Assembly (NCBI GenBank): GCA_016784165.1
Contig: JADHVD010000001.1
Coordinates: 31,177-95,176 of the forward strand
From: Candidatus Woesearchaeota archaeon
GTDB taxonomy: Archaea > Nanobdellota > Nanobdellia > Woesearchaeales > BS150m-G63
DNA: 64,000 nucleotides
Reading direction: 5' to 3'
In this document: piece after piece, positions 18,805-29,857 of the stretch
Position numbering within the stretch: the stretch's first letter is position 1
How the letters are laid out: each line of letters begins with the position of its first letter
Program-made: the position numbers and the translations under genes
Notes under the pieces: model-generated
The model's database searches: none
What the model was told of the DNA's origin: nothing
What the model saw: only the letters and a program-made list of their open reading frames with translations

Positions 18805-19998
18805 TTATTCTAATTTAACCATTAACCCCACTATGTTAAGTGTTGTTTTAGGTTTTATTTCAACATAATTATTTCCTTGTTCTATCCAACTGTTAATATT
18901 TTTACTGAATTCTTCTTCTGTTTGATCTATTTCTGTTAAATGTCCATTTACATTTATTGTTGCTTTTTTGTTTTCATCATTTTCTACAAAAGAAAGGGTT
19001 AACAATACATCTTTTTCATTATTTGTTACTTCTTCATATTGGGATTCATTTACTTCAAAATAATAAAGTGCAGATTTAGTTTCTTTTAAGTAATCTACAA
19101 CTTTTATTTGTTCAATACTATAACTCCCTTTAGACGTCGTAAATTTTATTTTATTTTGTCCACTATTTAAGATTGCAGGTGAAAAACTTTGTTGATAAGA
19201 ATCATCACAAATAGGAATTGCTGAAAATATATTCCGATTATTTATTTGAATTGTTAGTTTTCCGACTTGGCTAATATCACTACAATAAGGAACAAATTTT
19301 AAAACAGATTCTTCTAAATTAAGGTACTCTGTATTTGTTAAAGTAAATACATTTTGACCTTCTTGCCCACTAATATCTGTAACATCCCCAATAATTTGCA
19401 TATTTTTGAATTGATATTCATTAGTTTTCCAAAATGCTAAACCTACACCATCGAGCTCAAATCTGAGAGTATTGTCTTCTTTTAAGAGGGTCTTTTTAAA
19501 TGTTATTGGACCAGGGGTTAAGCTTTCAAATTCTCCTTCATAAATCAATTCATTGTTTAAATAAATATAGAGAATGCCTTTTGTTTTTGTAGCTGCGATA
19601 GATAGAATTACATTTTCTGTGTTTTCTAATTCATTTATTTTAAAATTAAGAGTTTTGAATTTTTCATCAAACCACCCTTTTCTGATTATAAATGGATTTA
19701 TAGCATCTAATACTTCTGCATTTGTTGTTTCAAAAAGATAAATATTTCCTATATTATGCAATTCGGTTGTACTTGGAAAATATGTGAGAGTACCAATGTT
19801 TTCTGAGAGCAGAATATTTTTTTGTTCTTCTGCTTCTTGTGACTCATCATTAGAGGTAGTATTATCCCCTAATAATTCCTCCCTTGTTTCTGGTGGTAAG
19901 AATAGAATATATAAAATGATTATTAGTGTAATGATAGTAATTAATGTTGCTGCACCACTTCCAGTGGTTTGGGCTTTTTTTCTTGACATAAGGTTCAC
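18805..19998 (-). CDS. Membrane-anchored secreted protein with pilin-like N-terminus
   Basis: MSRKKAQTTGSGAATLITIITLIIILYILFLPPETREELLGD then beta-rich ectodomain. Confidence 0.65.
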   Translation of the reverse strand: MNLMSRKKAQTTGSGAATLITIITLIIILYILFLPPETREELLGDNTTSNDESQEAEEQKNILLSENIGTLTYFPSTTELHNIGNIYLFETTNAEVLDAINPFIIRKGWFDEKFKTLNFKINELENTENVILSIAATKTKGILYIYLNNELIYEGEFESLTPGPITFKKTLLKEDNTLRFELDGVGLAFWKTNEYQFKNMQIIGDVTDISGQEGQNVFTLTNTEYLNLEESVLKFVPYCSDISQVGKLTIQINNRNIFSAIPICDDSYQQSFSPAILNSGQNKIKFTTSKGSYSIEQIKVVDYLKETKSALYYFEVNESQYEEVTNNEKDVLLTLSFVENDENKKATINVNGHLTEIDQTEEEFSKNINSWIEQGNNYVEIKPKTTLNIVGLMVKLE

Positions 19999-20061
19999 CT
20001 TTTTTATCTATTGAATTAACAACAAGTATTTATATATATAAATGTTTTCCTATTTTTGAGA

Positions 20062-21120
20062 ATGAAACTGATTTATAAGAATTTAAAGAAAGGAGAAATT
20101 AAGTTTAAAGTAGAAAATAATGATGATTTATGGTATTTAAGTCATATTATTGAAAAGGGGGATATTGTTAAAGGAAAAACCACTAGAAAAATAGACTATG
20201 GGAAAGGAGAAAAAGTTAGGGCAGAGAAAAAATTAATTTTTTTAGTAGTTAGTGTAGAAACAGTGGAGTTTCATAAACATTCTAATATTTTAAGAGTTTT
20301 AGGTAAGGTTGTCGAAGGCCCAGAGGAAGTTGGAAATGGAAGTTACCATACATTTGAACTTGATGAAGGAGTAATATTATCTTTAGTTAAACAAAAGTGG
20401 TTAAAATATCAGATTAATTGGTTAGATGAAGCAATTAAATCTAAGGTTGCTAAGATTTTAATTTGTGTACTTGATCGTGAAAATGCTTATTTTGCTTTAT
20501 CTAAAAAATATGGCTATGAATTATTATCTTCTCTTGAAGGCGAAGTACAGAAAAAAGAAGAGCGAGCAAAAACTGGTGGGCAATTTTATGTCAGTGTTAT
20601 TGGTGTATTGAAAGAATATCTTAAAAGGCACAAATTTGAAAATATTGTTGTTGCGAGTCCTGCCTTTTTTAAAGAAGATTTAATTAAATTAATTAAAGAC
20701 GAAAATTTAAAGAAGAAAATAGTTTTAGCAAGTTGTTCAAATGTTGGTGAAAATGGGATTAATGAGGTACTGAAAAGACCGGAAGTAGAACAAGTTTTGA
20801 AACAAGATAGGATTGCTAAAGAAATTAAAATGGTTGAAACAGTTTTAAGTGAGATTTCTAAAGATGGATTATTCTCTTATGGGGTAAAGGAAGTTGAAAA
20901 TGCATTAAATGCTGGAGCAATTAAAATTTTATTGATATGCGATCAATTTATACAAGAAAAAAGAAGGGAAGGAGGTTTTGAAAAAATAGACAAGATTATG
21001 AAAACTGTTGAAGATATGAAAGGGGAAATTCACATAATTGGGAGCGAACACGAAGGTGGGAAAAAACTATCTGGGTTAGGGGGAATTGCAGCTATTTTAA
21101 GATATAAATTAAATTATTAG
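20062..21120 (+). CDS. pelA: mRNA surveillance protein pelota (Dom34)
   Basis: MKLIYKNLKKGEIKFKVENNDDLWYLSHIIEKGDIVKGKTTRKI and three-domain length; start at ATG 20062. Confidence 0.9.
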   Translation: MKLIYKNLKKGEIKFKVENNDDLWYLSHIIEKGDIVKGKTTRKIDYGKGEKVRAEKKLIFLVVSVETVEFHKHSNILRVLGKVVEGPEEVGNGSYHTFELDEGVILSLVKQKWLKYQINWLDEAIKSKVAKILICVLDRENAYFALSKKYGYELLSSLEGEVQKKEERAKTGGQFYVSVIGVLKEYLKRHKFENIVVASPAFFKEDLIKLIKDENLKKKIVLASCSNVGENGINEVLKRPEVEQVLKQDRIAKEIKMVETVLSEISKDGLFSYGVKEVENALNAGAIKILLICDQFIQEKRREGGFEKIDKIMKTVEDMKGEIHIIGSEHEGGKKLSGLGGIAAILRYKLNY

Positions 21121-21159
21121 ATTATTGTTTAATTGATTCTATTTTATTCATCATCACCG

Positions 21160-22278
<1,119 letters not shown>

Positions 22279-22370
22279 TTTACCTCTTTTTATTTTTTAT
22301 TTTGATTATTTAATTGTAGTTAGAAAGCTTTAAATAATTTGTCTTTTATGTTTGTAGTGGTGGTTTAAGA

Positions 22371-24341
22371 ATGATAAAAAAAAGAATTATTGAATCAGTT
22401 TCTAAAAAATCTAAAAGATTTTCTCCAAGTAAAATTTTTAGAGAAAATGCACACATAAAAAGTTTTGAAGAATATTTAAAATTATATCAAGAATCTATAG
22501 AAAATCCAGATTTATTTTGGGCTAAACAAGCAGAAGAGTTGGATTGGTTTAAAAAATGGGATAAAGTATCTTCTTGGAAAAAAACTAAATTAGAATGTAA
22601 ATGGTTTGAGGGTGGGAAGATAAATATCTCTTATAATTGTTTAGATAGGCATTTAGATAGTAGAGGGAATAAAACTGCTTTGATTTGGGAACCAGAAGTC
22701 GGTAAAGCTAAAAAATATACTTATAAAGAATTACATAAAGTGGTGTGTAGGTTTTCTAATGTTTTAAAAAAATATGGAGTCAAAAAAGGGGATAGAGTTT
22801 GTTTTTATATGCCCATGATTCCTGAATTGACTATAGGTATGCTTGCGTGTGTTAGGTTGGGCGCAATACATAGTGTTGTTTTTGGCGGATTTAGTATAGA
22901 ATCTTTAAAGGATAGGATTATAGATTCTAAAGCCAAAATTTTAATTACGAGTAATGCTAGTTTGAGAAAAGGAAAATCAATACCTATGAAAAATAATGTA
23001 GATGCTATTTTAGGGGATTGTAAATCTTTAAAGAAAGTTGTTGTTGTTAAACGAGCAGATGATATTGATACTTTTATGAAAAAAGGTAGAGATGTATGGT
23101 GGCATAAAGAAGTTGATTCCAATAATATTGACGATTTTTGTAAGGCAAAAGAAATTGATTCTGAACATCCTGCGTTTATTCTTTATACGAGTGGTACAAC
23201 TGGAAAACCAAAAGGGGTTGTACACTCAACAGCTGGTTATTTAATGTATACTTATTTGACTTTTAAGTATGTTTTTGATTATAAAGAAGAAGACATTTTT
23301 TGGTGTACTGCAGATATTGGATGGATAACCGGACATAGTTATATTGTTTATGGCCCATTGGCTAATGGCGCAACAACAATTATGTTTGAAGGAGTACCAA
23401 CATACCCTAATCCAGATAGGTATTGGGAAATTGTTGATAAATATAAAGTAAGTGTATTTTATACTGCCCCAACAGTTGTTAGGGCATTAGAAAGATTTGG
23501 TAAGAAGTGGGTTGAAAAACATGATTTGAGTAGTTTGAGATTACTTGGAAGTGTTGGTGAGCCAATTAATCCCGATGCGTGGATGTGGTATCATCAAGTT
23601 ATAGGGAAAGGAAAATGTCCTATTGTTGATACTTGGTGGCAAACAGAAACAGGGGGGATATTGATAACTCCTTTGCCTGGAGCTGTTGATTTGAAACCTG
23701 GGTCTGCTTGTTTTCCTTTTTTTGGGGTGAAAGCAAGTGTATTAACAGAGGAAGGGCAAAAAGCGAAAAAAGGCGAAGGTGGATATTTAGTAATAGAAAA
23801 ACCTTGGCCAAGTATGTTAAGAACTGTTTATAAAAATCCAAAAAGATTCAAAGATACATATTTTAATAAATTTCCTGGGATGTATTTTACTAATGATGGG
23901 GTTAAATGTGATGAAGATGGTTATTTTTGGATTATGGGTAGAATGGATGATGTCGTTAATGTTTCTGGACATAGATTAAGTACTGCAGAAGTCGAAGGGG
24001 CACTTGTAAGTCATGGTTCTGTTACAGAAGCTGCAGTGGTTCCAATGCCTCATAAAATCAAAGGATCTGCATTATACGCTTTTGTAACATTAAAAAAAGG
24101 ATTAAGTGGTGGAATTGATTTAATTTCTGAATTGAGAAACCATGTTGGTTTTGAAATAGGACCTATTGCTAAACCAGACAGAATTCAATTTACAAATGAA
24201 TTGCCTAAAACAAGAAGTGGTAAAATAATGAGAAGAATTTTAAAAGCAATCGCAGCCGGAAAAGAAGATGTAGGAAATACGATGACTTTAGCAAATCCAG
24301 AAGTTGTTAAAAAATTAAAAAAAGAAAGATTACCACTTTAA
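22371..24341 (+). CDS. acs: Acetyl-CoA synthetase (AMP-forming)
   Basis: ILYTSGTTGKPKGVVHSTAGYL, DIGWITGHSYIVYGPL, DTWWQTETGG, GRMDDVVNVSGHRLSTAEVE, TRSGKIMRR. Confidence 0.95.
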   Translation: MIKKRIIESVSKKSKRFSPSKIFRENAHIKSFEEYLKLYQESIENPDLFWAKQAEELDWFKKWDKVSSWKKTKLECKWFEGGKINISYNCLDRHLDSRGNKTALIWEPEVGKAKKYTYKELHKVVCRFSNVLKKYGVKKGDRVCFYMPMIPELTIGMLACVRLGAIHSVVFGGFSIESLKDRIIDSKAKILITSNASLRKGKSIPMKNNVDAILGDCKSLKKVVVVKRADDIDTFMKKGRDVWWHKEVDSNNIDDFCKAKEIDSEHPAFILYTSGTTGKPKGVVHSTAGYLMYTYLTFKYVFDYKEEDIFWCTADIGWITGHSYIVYGPLANGATTIMFEGVPTYPNPDRYWEIVDKYKVSVFYTAPTVVRALERFGKKWVEKHDLSSLRLLGSVGEPINPDAWMWYHQVIGKGKCPIVDTWWQTETGGILITPLPGAVDLKPGSACFPFFGVKASVLTEEGQKAKKGEGGYLVIEKPWPSMLRTVYKNPKRFKDTYFNKFPGMYFTNDGVKCDEDGYFWIMGRMDDVVNVSGHRLSTAEVEGALVSHGSVTEAAVVPMPHKIKGSALYAFVTLKKGLSGGIDLISELRNHVGFEIGPIAKPDRIQFTNELPKTRSGKIMRRILKAIAAGKEDVGNTMTLANPEVVKKLKKERLPL

Positions 24342-24385
24342 TTATTTATTATTTAATTGGGGTTGATTAATCAATCAATTATTAA

Positions 24386-25396
24386 CTATTTGTTTAATTT
24401 TATATGTTTTTTATGAAATGCTTTTTGTGCTTGGACAGCAGTTATTGCAGTTATGTTTACAATGTCTTCTACACTACAACCTCTACTTAAATCATTAATT
24501 GGTTTATTGATTCCTTGAAGTACTGGACCAACTGCTTTTGCATGACCAAGACGCTCAACTAATTTGTAACTTATGTTCCCGCTTTGGATATCTGGAAAAA
24601 TTAGAATATTGGCATTTCCTTTTAAGATTGATGTCGGAGCTTTTAGTTTTGCAACTTCAGGACAGATTGCAGCATCTACTTGAAGTTCTCCATCAATGGT
24701 TAAATTTTTTCTTTTATATCTGACTATTTCAACGGCTTCTTTTACTTTACTTGCTAAAGGGTGTTTAGCAGAACCATGGGTTGAAAAAGAAAGCATAGCT
24801 ATTTTTGGAGATATTCCAAATGTTTTTGCTGTTTCCGCAGTATCTATTGCAATTTCTGCTAAGTCTTTTGCATCAGGCTCAATCTCTACAGCAGAATCTG
24901 CAAAGAAAAGAACTTTGTTTTTTAAGAACATTAAGAAAACTCCTGAGACTCTATGGAATTTTCCTTTAGTATTTATTATTTGGAGTGCAGGTCTTAAAGT
25001 ATGGGCAGTTGGATGAATTGCTCCAGAAACCAATCCATCTGCTTGATTGAGTTTTACCATCATGGTACCAAAATAAGCACAATCTTTTATTTTCTCTTTT
25101 GCTTCTTCCTCACTCATCCCTTTAGTTTTTCTTAATTCGAATAATTTTTTAGCATACTTGTTTAATTGTTCTGATTTTTGGTTGTCAATTATTTGAACAT
25201 TTTTGATATTTAATTTTAATTTATTTGCTTTTGATAGAATTTCTTGTGGATTTCCTAATAGGATAATTTTTGCTAACTTTTCTTTTAAAATTATTTCTGT
25301 TGCCCTAAGAGTTCTTTCTTCATTTCCTTCAGGAAATACAATAATTTTTATTTCTTTTTTTGCTTTAATTTTGATTTGTCTTAAAAGTTTTTCCAT
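24386..25396 (-). CDS. pta: Phosphate acetyltransferase
   Basis: VFPEGNEERTLRAT, DGLVSGAIHPTAHTLRPALQII, FADSAVEIEPDA, LSFSTHGSAKHP, DGELQVDAA, FPDIQSGNISYKLVERL. Confidence 0.93.
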   Translation of the reverse strand: MEKLLRQIKIKAKKEIKIIVFPEGNEERTLRATEIILKEKLAKIILLGNPQEILSKANKLKLNIKNVQIIDNQKSEQLNKYAKKLFELRKTKGMSEEEAKEKIKDCAYFGTMMVKLNQADGLVSGAIHPTAHTLRPALQIINTKGKFHRVSGVFLMFLKNKVLFFADSAVEIEPDAKDLAEIAIDTAETAKTFGISPKIAMLSFSTHGSAKHPLASKVKEAVEIVRYKRKNLTIDGELQVDAAICPEVAKLKAPTSILKGNANILIFPDIQSGNISYKLVERLGHAKAVGPVLQGINKPINDLSRGCSVEDIVNITAITAVQAQKAFHKKHIKLNK

Positions 25397-25482
25397 CTTT
25401 TTATTTGGTATGTTGTTTGAGTTTTTAAAAATTTTCTTTTTTTATGTGAATGTTTCAAAAAAGTTTTAGAATAAAAATAGTA

Positions 25483-25569
25483 AAGCTCTTTAAGCTTAAA
25501 GATTATTGCAAGGGTAATCTTTAACAAAAAGACTATAGTCTTTAATCCAAAGGCTTCAAAGAAACCTTT
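25483..25569. promoter_or_regulatory. Array of inverted repeats between divergent pta and trmB-like genes
   Basis: AAAGATTA-N9-TAATCTTT (25498-25522), AAAGACTATAGTCTTT (25528-25543, perfect), AAAGG..CCTTT (25549-25569, imperfect). Confidence 0.6.
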
Positions 25570-25686
25570 AAATATTAGTTGTGTTTATTAAATTATAACT
25601 TATTAAGAGTAGTATCACACTTTAATTTTTTATTTAAGTGAAAATCATGATTAAATAGTAAAAAAGAAAGAGAGGTAAAAATTAAA

Positions 25687-26505
25687 ATGATAGTCAAAGA
25701 AGAATTTTTAAGTAGGTTGAGGAGATATTTTTCATTAAACCTTTATGAAGTAAAGATTTGGACTGCTTTGTTGTCTAGGGGAGTTTCTACAGCGGGAGAG
25801 TTATCTGATATAGCCAATGTACCTCGAAGTAGAAGTTATGATATTCTTGAAAGCTTAGAAAAAAAAGGATTTGTTGTATTGAAATTAGGTAAACCAATAA
25901 AATATATGGCAGTTCCACCTACAGAAGTAGTTGTAAGAGTAAAGAAAAATATGCACGAGGAAATGAAAACTAAAGTTGATAGGTTAGAGAATTTAAAGGA
26001 TACTGACGTATTAAATGAATTAAATACTTTACATACCCAAGGTATAGAATTAGTTGCGCCTGCTGATTTAAGTGGTTCTTTGAAAGGAAGACATAATTTA
26101 TACAACCATCTTGAAATGACTATCAGAAATGCTGAAAAATCAGTTGCTATTCTGACTACACCTCAAGGATTGATGAGAAAAGTAGAAGGACTTAAACCCA
26201 TTCTTGAAAAAGTAAAAAAGAGGGGAGTGGATATTAAAATTGCCGCTCCTTTGGAAAAAGAATGTTGGGGGGCTGTTAAAGATATCTCAAGTGTTGCAGA
26301 AGTTAAACACACAGACCATAAAGGGAGATTTGCAATAGTGGATGGTAAAGAATTAATTTTCATGGTTTTAGATGATACTGAAGTTCATCCAACTTATGAT
26401 GTAGGTATTTGGGTAAACACGCCATTTTTTGCAACAGCATTAAATGATCTTTTTGAAGTTGCATGGAAAGGGATGACTCCATCCGATCAGATTCTTAAAA
26501 AATAA
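25687..26505 (+). CDS. TrmB-family transcriptional regulator
   Basis: N-terminal wHTH (LYEVKIWTALLSRGVSTAGELSDIANVPRSRSYDILESLEKKGFVV) and a PLD-like sugar-binding-type C-terminal domain. Confidence 0.85.
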   Translation: MIVKEEFLSRLRRYFSLNLYEVKIWTALLSRGVSTAGELSDIANVPRSRSYDILESLEKKGFVVLKLGKPIKYMAVPPTEVVVRVKKNMHEEMKTKVDRLENLKDTDVLNELNTLHTQGIELVAPADLSGSLKGRHNLYNHLEMTIRNAEKSVAILTTPQGLMRKVEGLKPILEKVKKRGVDIKIAAPLEKECWGAVKDISSVAEVKHTDHKGRFAIVDGKELIFMVLDDTEVHPTYDVGIWVNTPFFATALNDLFEVAWKGMTPSDQILKK

Positions 26506-26545
26506 TTTTCTTTTTTATTTCTTTTATTTCTTCTATTTCTTTTAT
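26505..26545 (+). terminator. T-rich tract, possible archaeal terminator
   Basis: Repeated TTTTATTTCTT runs directly after the trmB-like stop codon. Confidence 0.35.
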
Positions 26546-26652
26546 TTCTTCCACATAATTTTTTATTTTTTAAAATTATTTTTTAAAATATATTATTTTT
26601 ATAACTTTATCATAAGAAAGATTTTTAAAGAAGTTAGTGTTTATATTTGTGT

Positions 26653-28188
26653 ATGGACATCAAATCGTTAGTAGCTAAGTTAAGCCCTTTGGAAAGAAAA
26701 GTTCTACCTTTATTATCCAAATTTAACTCTTTTGATGATTTAGTCGATAATTCAGGGTTAAAGGAAATTGAAGTTATGAGGGCTTTGCAGTGGTTAGAAA
26801 ATAAAAAAATTTTGGTGTTGAAAGAAGAATTAGAAGAAGTGGTGTTATTAGGTAAAAATGGGAAAGATTACGTTAAGAAAGGTTTACCTGAAAAAAGATT
26901 TTTATGTGCGATAAAAGGAGATAAATTAAATTTAGGGGAGATAGGGGCGAAAGAAGAGTTGAGTAAAGAAGAGTTGAATATTTGTATAGGTGTTTTGAAG
27001 GGAAAGGCAGCAATAAACTTAAGTAAGGATAATGGATTAATAGTATCCATAACAGATAATGGTAAAAAATTATTAGAAAAAGAAAGTTTAGAAGAATTAT
27101 TTTTGAAAAAGAGTTTCCCTATAGTGCTGAAAGAATTAAAAGATGAAGAAAAATTTGCTTTTGATAATTTATCTAAAAGAAAAGATATAGTAATTTCTGA
27201 TGTGGTTAAAACTCGTTCTGTTGAAGTTACTAAATTAGGTAAAGAAGCACTCAAAAAGAAAATTTCTGTTGGGGATGTTTTGGATAAATTAACTCCCTCT
27301 ATGTTAAAAACAGGAAAATGGAAAGGTAAAAAGTTTAGGGCATATGATGTAGAGATTAATGTTCCTAAAATAAATAGGGGTAAAAGACATTTTGTAAATC
27401 AAGCTGTTAAGTCTGCTAGAAAAATATGGATGGATATGGGTTTCCAGGAAATGACTGGAGATATGGTTCAAAGTTCTTTTTGGAATTTTGATGCTTTATT
27501 TACTGCACAAGACCACCCTGTTAGGGATTTACATGATACTTTTTTTATTGGAAATCCAGCGAATGCTAAATTGCCTGATTTGGGGCTTGTTGAAAAAATA
27601 AAGAAAACACATGAAACTGGATGGACCACTGGAAGTGATGGCTGGGGTTATAAGTGGGTAGAAGAAGATTCAAAGAAAAATGTGCTGAGAACACATACAA
27701 CTTGTTTATCTGCTCAAACTATTGCTAAACTTAAAAAAGAAGATATGCCTGCCAAGTTTTTCGCACTTGGAAAGTGTTTTAGAAACGAAACATTAGATTG
27801 GAGCCATTTGTTCGAATTTAATCAAACAGAAGGGATTGTAATAGATCCCAATGCTAATTTTAGTCATCTAATTGGTTATTTGAAAGAATTTTTTAAGAAA
27901 ATGGGATATGAAAAAGCAAGATTTAGGCCAGCATATTTTCCTTATACAGAACCTAGTTTAGAGATAGACGTATTTCATCCAGTGCGTAAAGAATGGGTTG
28001 AATTAGGCGGGGCTGGAATTTTTAGGCCTGAAGTAGTTAAACCTTTATTGGGAATAGATGTTCCTGTTTTGGCTTGGGGTCCTGGATTTGATAGAATAAT
28101 TTTAGAATTTTTTAAGATAAATGATATTCGTGAATTATATAAAAATGATCTTAAACAATTAAGGGGAATGAAGGAGTGGATGAAATAA
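26653..28188 (+). CDS. pheS: Phenylalanyl-tRNA synthetase alpha subunit
   Basis: HPVRDLHDTFF, LRTHTTCLSAQ, FALGKCFRNE, HLFEFNQTEGIVID, GAGIFRPEVVKPLLG. Confidence 0.94.
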   Translation: MDIKSLVAKLSPLERKVLPLLSKFNSFDDLVDNSGLKEIEVMRALQWLENKKILVLKEELEEVVLLGKNGKDYVKKGLPEKRFLCAIKGDKLNLGEIGAKEELSKEELNICIGVLKGKAAINLSKDNGLIVSITDNGKKLLEKESLEELFLKKSFPIVLKELKDEEKFAFDNLSKRKDIVISDVVKTRSVEVTKLGKEALKKKISVGDVLDKLTPSMLKTGKWKGKKFRAYDVEINVPKINRGKRHFVNQAVKSARKIWMDMGFQEMTGDMVQSSFWNFDALFTAQDHPVRDLHDTFFIGNPANAKLPDLGLVEKIKKTHETGWTTGSDGWGYKWVEEDSKKNVLRTHTTCLSAQTIAKLKKEDMPAKFFALGKCFRNETLDWSHLFEFNQTEGIVIDPNANFSHLIGYLKEFFKKMGYEKARFRPAYFPYTEPSLEIDVFHPVRKEWVELGGAGIFRPEVVKPLLGIDVPVLAWGPGFDRIILEFFKINDIRELYKNDLKQLRGMKEWMK

Positions 28189-29837
28189 TGCCTACAATAA
28201 ATTTGAATAAAAATGTATTTGAAAAGCTTGTTGGAAAAAAGCTAACCTTGGATAAATTGAAAGATAGAATTAGTATGTTAGGTACTGATTTAGAAAGCAT
28301 AGAAGGTAATGAGATTATTGTTGAAGTATTCCCTAATAGGCCCGATATGTTGAGTGAACAAGGATTTGCCAGGGCTTTTTCTAGTTTTATTGGTGTTGAG
28401 AAAGGATTGAGAAATTATACTGTTAAAAAAAACAACAAGTATGTTGTTAAGATTGAAGATGCTGTTAAAAAAGTAAGACCTTATACTGCATGTGCAATAG
28501 TAAAGGGATTAAAGTTAGATGATGAAAAAATAAATGGGATAATCCAGATACAGGAAAAATTACATGTTAGTTTTGGTAGAAACAGAAAAAAATTAGCTAT
28601 AGGGATATATCCCCTTGAAGAAATTAAATTACCAATAACTTATACTGCTAAAAAACCTAAATCATTTAAATTTTTGCCTTTAGAAGGGAAAAAAGAAATG
28701 GATGGGTTACAAATATTAAGTCAACACCCAACTGGAAGGGAATATGGACATCTTCTTGAAAATAGTTCTATGTTTCCATTGTTTATTGATTCTGATGGGG
28801 CAATATTATCTATGCCACCAATTATTAATTCTGAGAAAACAGGAAAAATATCTGGGAAAACTAAAGATGTATTTATTGAATGTAGTGGATTTGAATTGAA
28901 AGAATTAAATCAGTGTCTGAATATTATTGTAACAGCTTTAGCTGATATGGGTGGAGACATTCATGAAATGGAATTACAATACGGAAAGAAAAAGATTATT
29001 ACTCCTGATTTAAGTGTTGTTGAAAAAGAATTAGATGTTGATTATATTAATAAAATTCTTGGTTTAAATTTGAAAGAGAAAAAAATGGGCGAATTGTTAG
29101 AAAAGATGGGATATGGAATTAAGGCAAAAAAAGTTTTGATTCCTGCTTATAGAACTGATATATTACATCAAATAGATTTAGCAGAAGATGTTGCGATTGC
29201 TTATGGTTATGAGAATTTTAAGGCAGAGATACCTAATGTTGCTACGATTGGTGGAGAAGATAATTTTGAAGTGTTTAAATCAAGGGTGGCAGATATACTT
29301 GTTGGTTTGGGATTAATTGAAACAATGTCCTATCACCTTATTAATGAAGATGTCCATAATAAAAAGATGTGTTGTGATATGGATTTAGTTAAATTGGAAA
29401 ATCCATTAACTAATGATTATTCTGTTTTACGTGCTTGGATAGTTCCAAGTTTAATGCAAGTGTTATCTGAGAACACTAATAGGGAATATCCTCAAAACAT
29501 ATTTGAAATTGGAAGTGTGTTTAAACTTGATGGAAAAAAAGAGACTGGAGTAAGAGAATCAATTAGAGTAGGGGTTGTGTTGTGTGGTTCTAATGTCGAT
29601 TTTACAAGTACTAAACAAGTGTTTGATGCTTTGATGAGGGCATTGAATGTTGAATATAACATGAGGGAGACAAAACACGATAGTTTTATTGCTGGAAGGG
29701 TTGCTAGAGTAGGCGTTGATGGAAAAAATATAGCTTATGTTGGGGAGATTAAGCCAGAAGTGTTAGGAGAATTTGAAGTGAATGTGCCTGTTGTTGGTTT
29801 TGAGATTAATTTAAGTGAATTATTTAAATTGATTTAA
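28176..29837 (+). CDS. pheT: Phenylalanyl-tRNA synthetase beta subunit
   Basis: EVFPNRPDMLSEQGFARA, IPAYRTDILHQIDLAEDVAIAYGYEN, LENPLTNDYSVLRAWIVPSLM. Confidence 0.94.
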   Translation: MDEIMPTINLNKNVFEKLVGKKLTLDKLKDRISMLGTDLESIEGNEIIVEVFPNRPDMLSEQGFARAFSSFIGVEKGLRNYTVKKNNKYVVKIEDAVKKVRPYTACAIVKGLKLDDEKINGIIQIQEKLHVSFGRNRKKLAIGIYPLEEIKLPITYTAKKPKSFKFLPLEGKKEMDGLQILSQHPTGREYGHLLENSSMFPLFIDSDGAILSMPPIINSEKTGKISGKTKDVFIECSGFELKELNQCLNIIVTALADMGGDIHEMELQYGKKKIITPDLSVVEKELDVDYINKILGLNLKEKKMGELLEKMGYGIKAKKVLIPAYRTDILHQIDLAEDVAIAYGYENFKAEIPNVATIGGEDNFEVFKSRVADILVGLGLIETMSYHLINEDVHNKKMCCDMDLVKLENPLTNDYSVLRAWIVPSLMQVLSENTNREYPQNIFEIGSVFKLDGKKETGVRESIRVGVVLCGSNVDFTSTKQVFDALMRALNVEYNMRETKHDSFIAGRVARVGVDGKNIAYVGEIKPEVLGEFEVNVPVVGFEINLSELFKLI

Positions 29838-29857
29838 ATATCTAGTGAGGTGATTTT

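Noticed and set aside
26505-26600. Tandem TTTTATTTCTT repeats as a mobile or functional repeat
   Set aside because: Better explained as a T-rich terminator/low-complexity spacer
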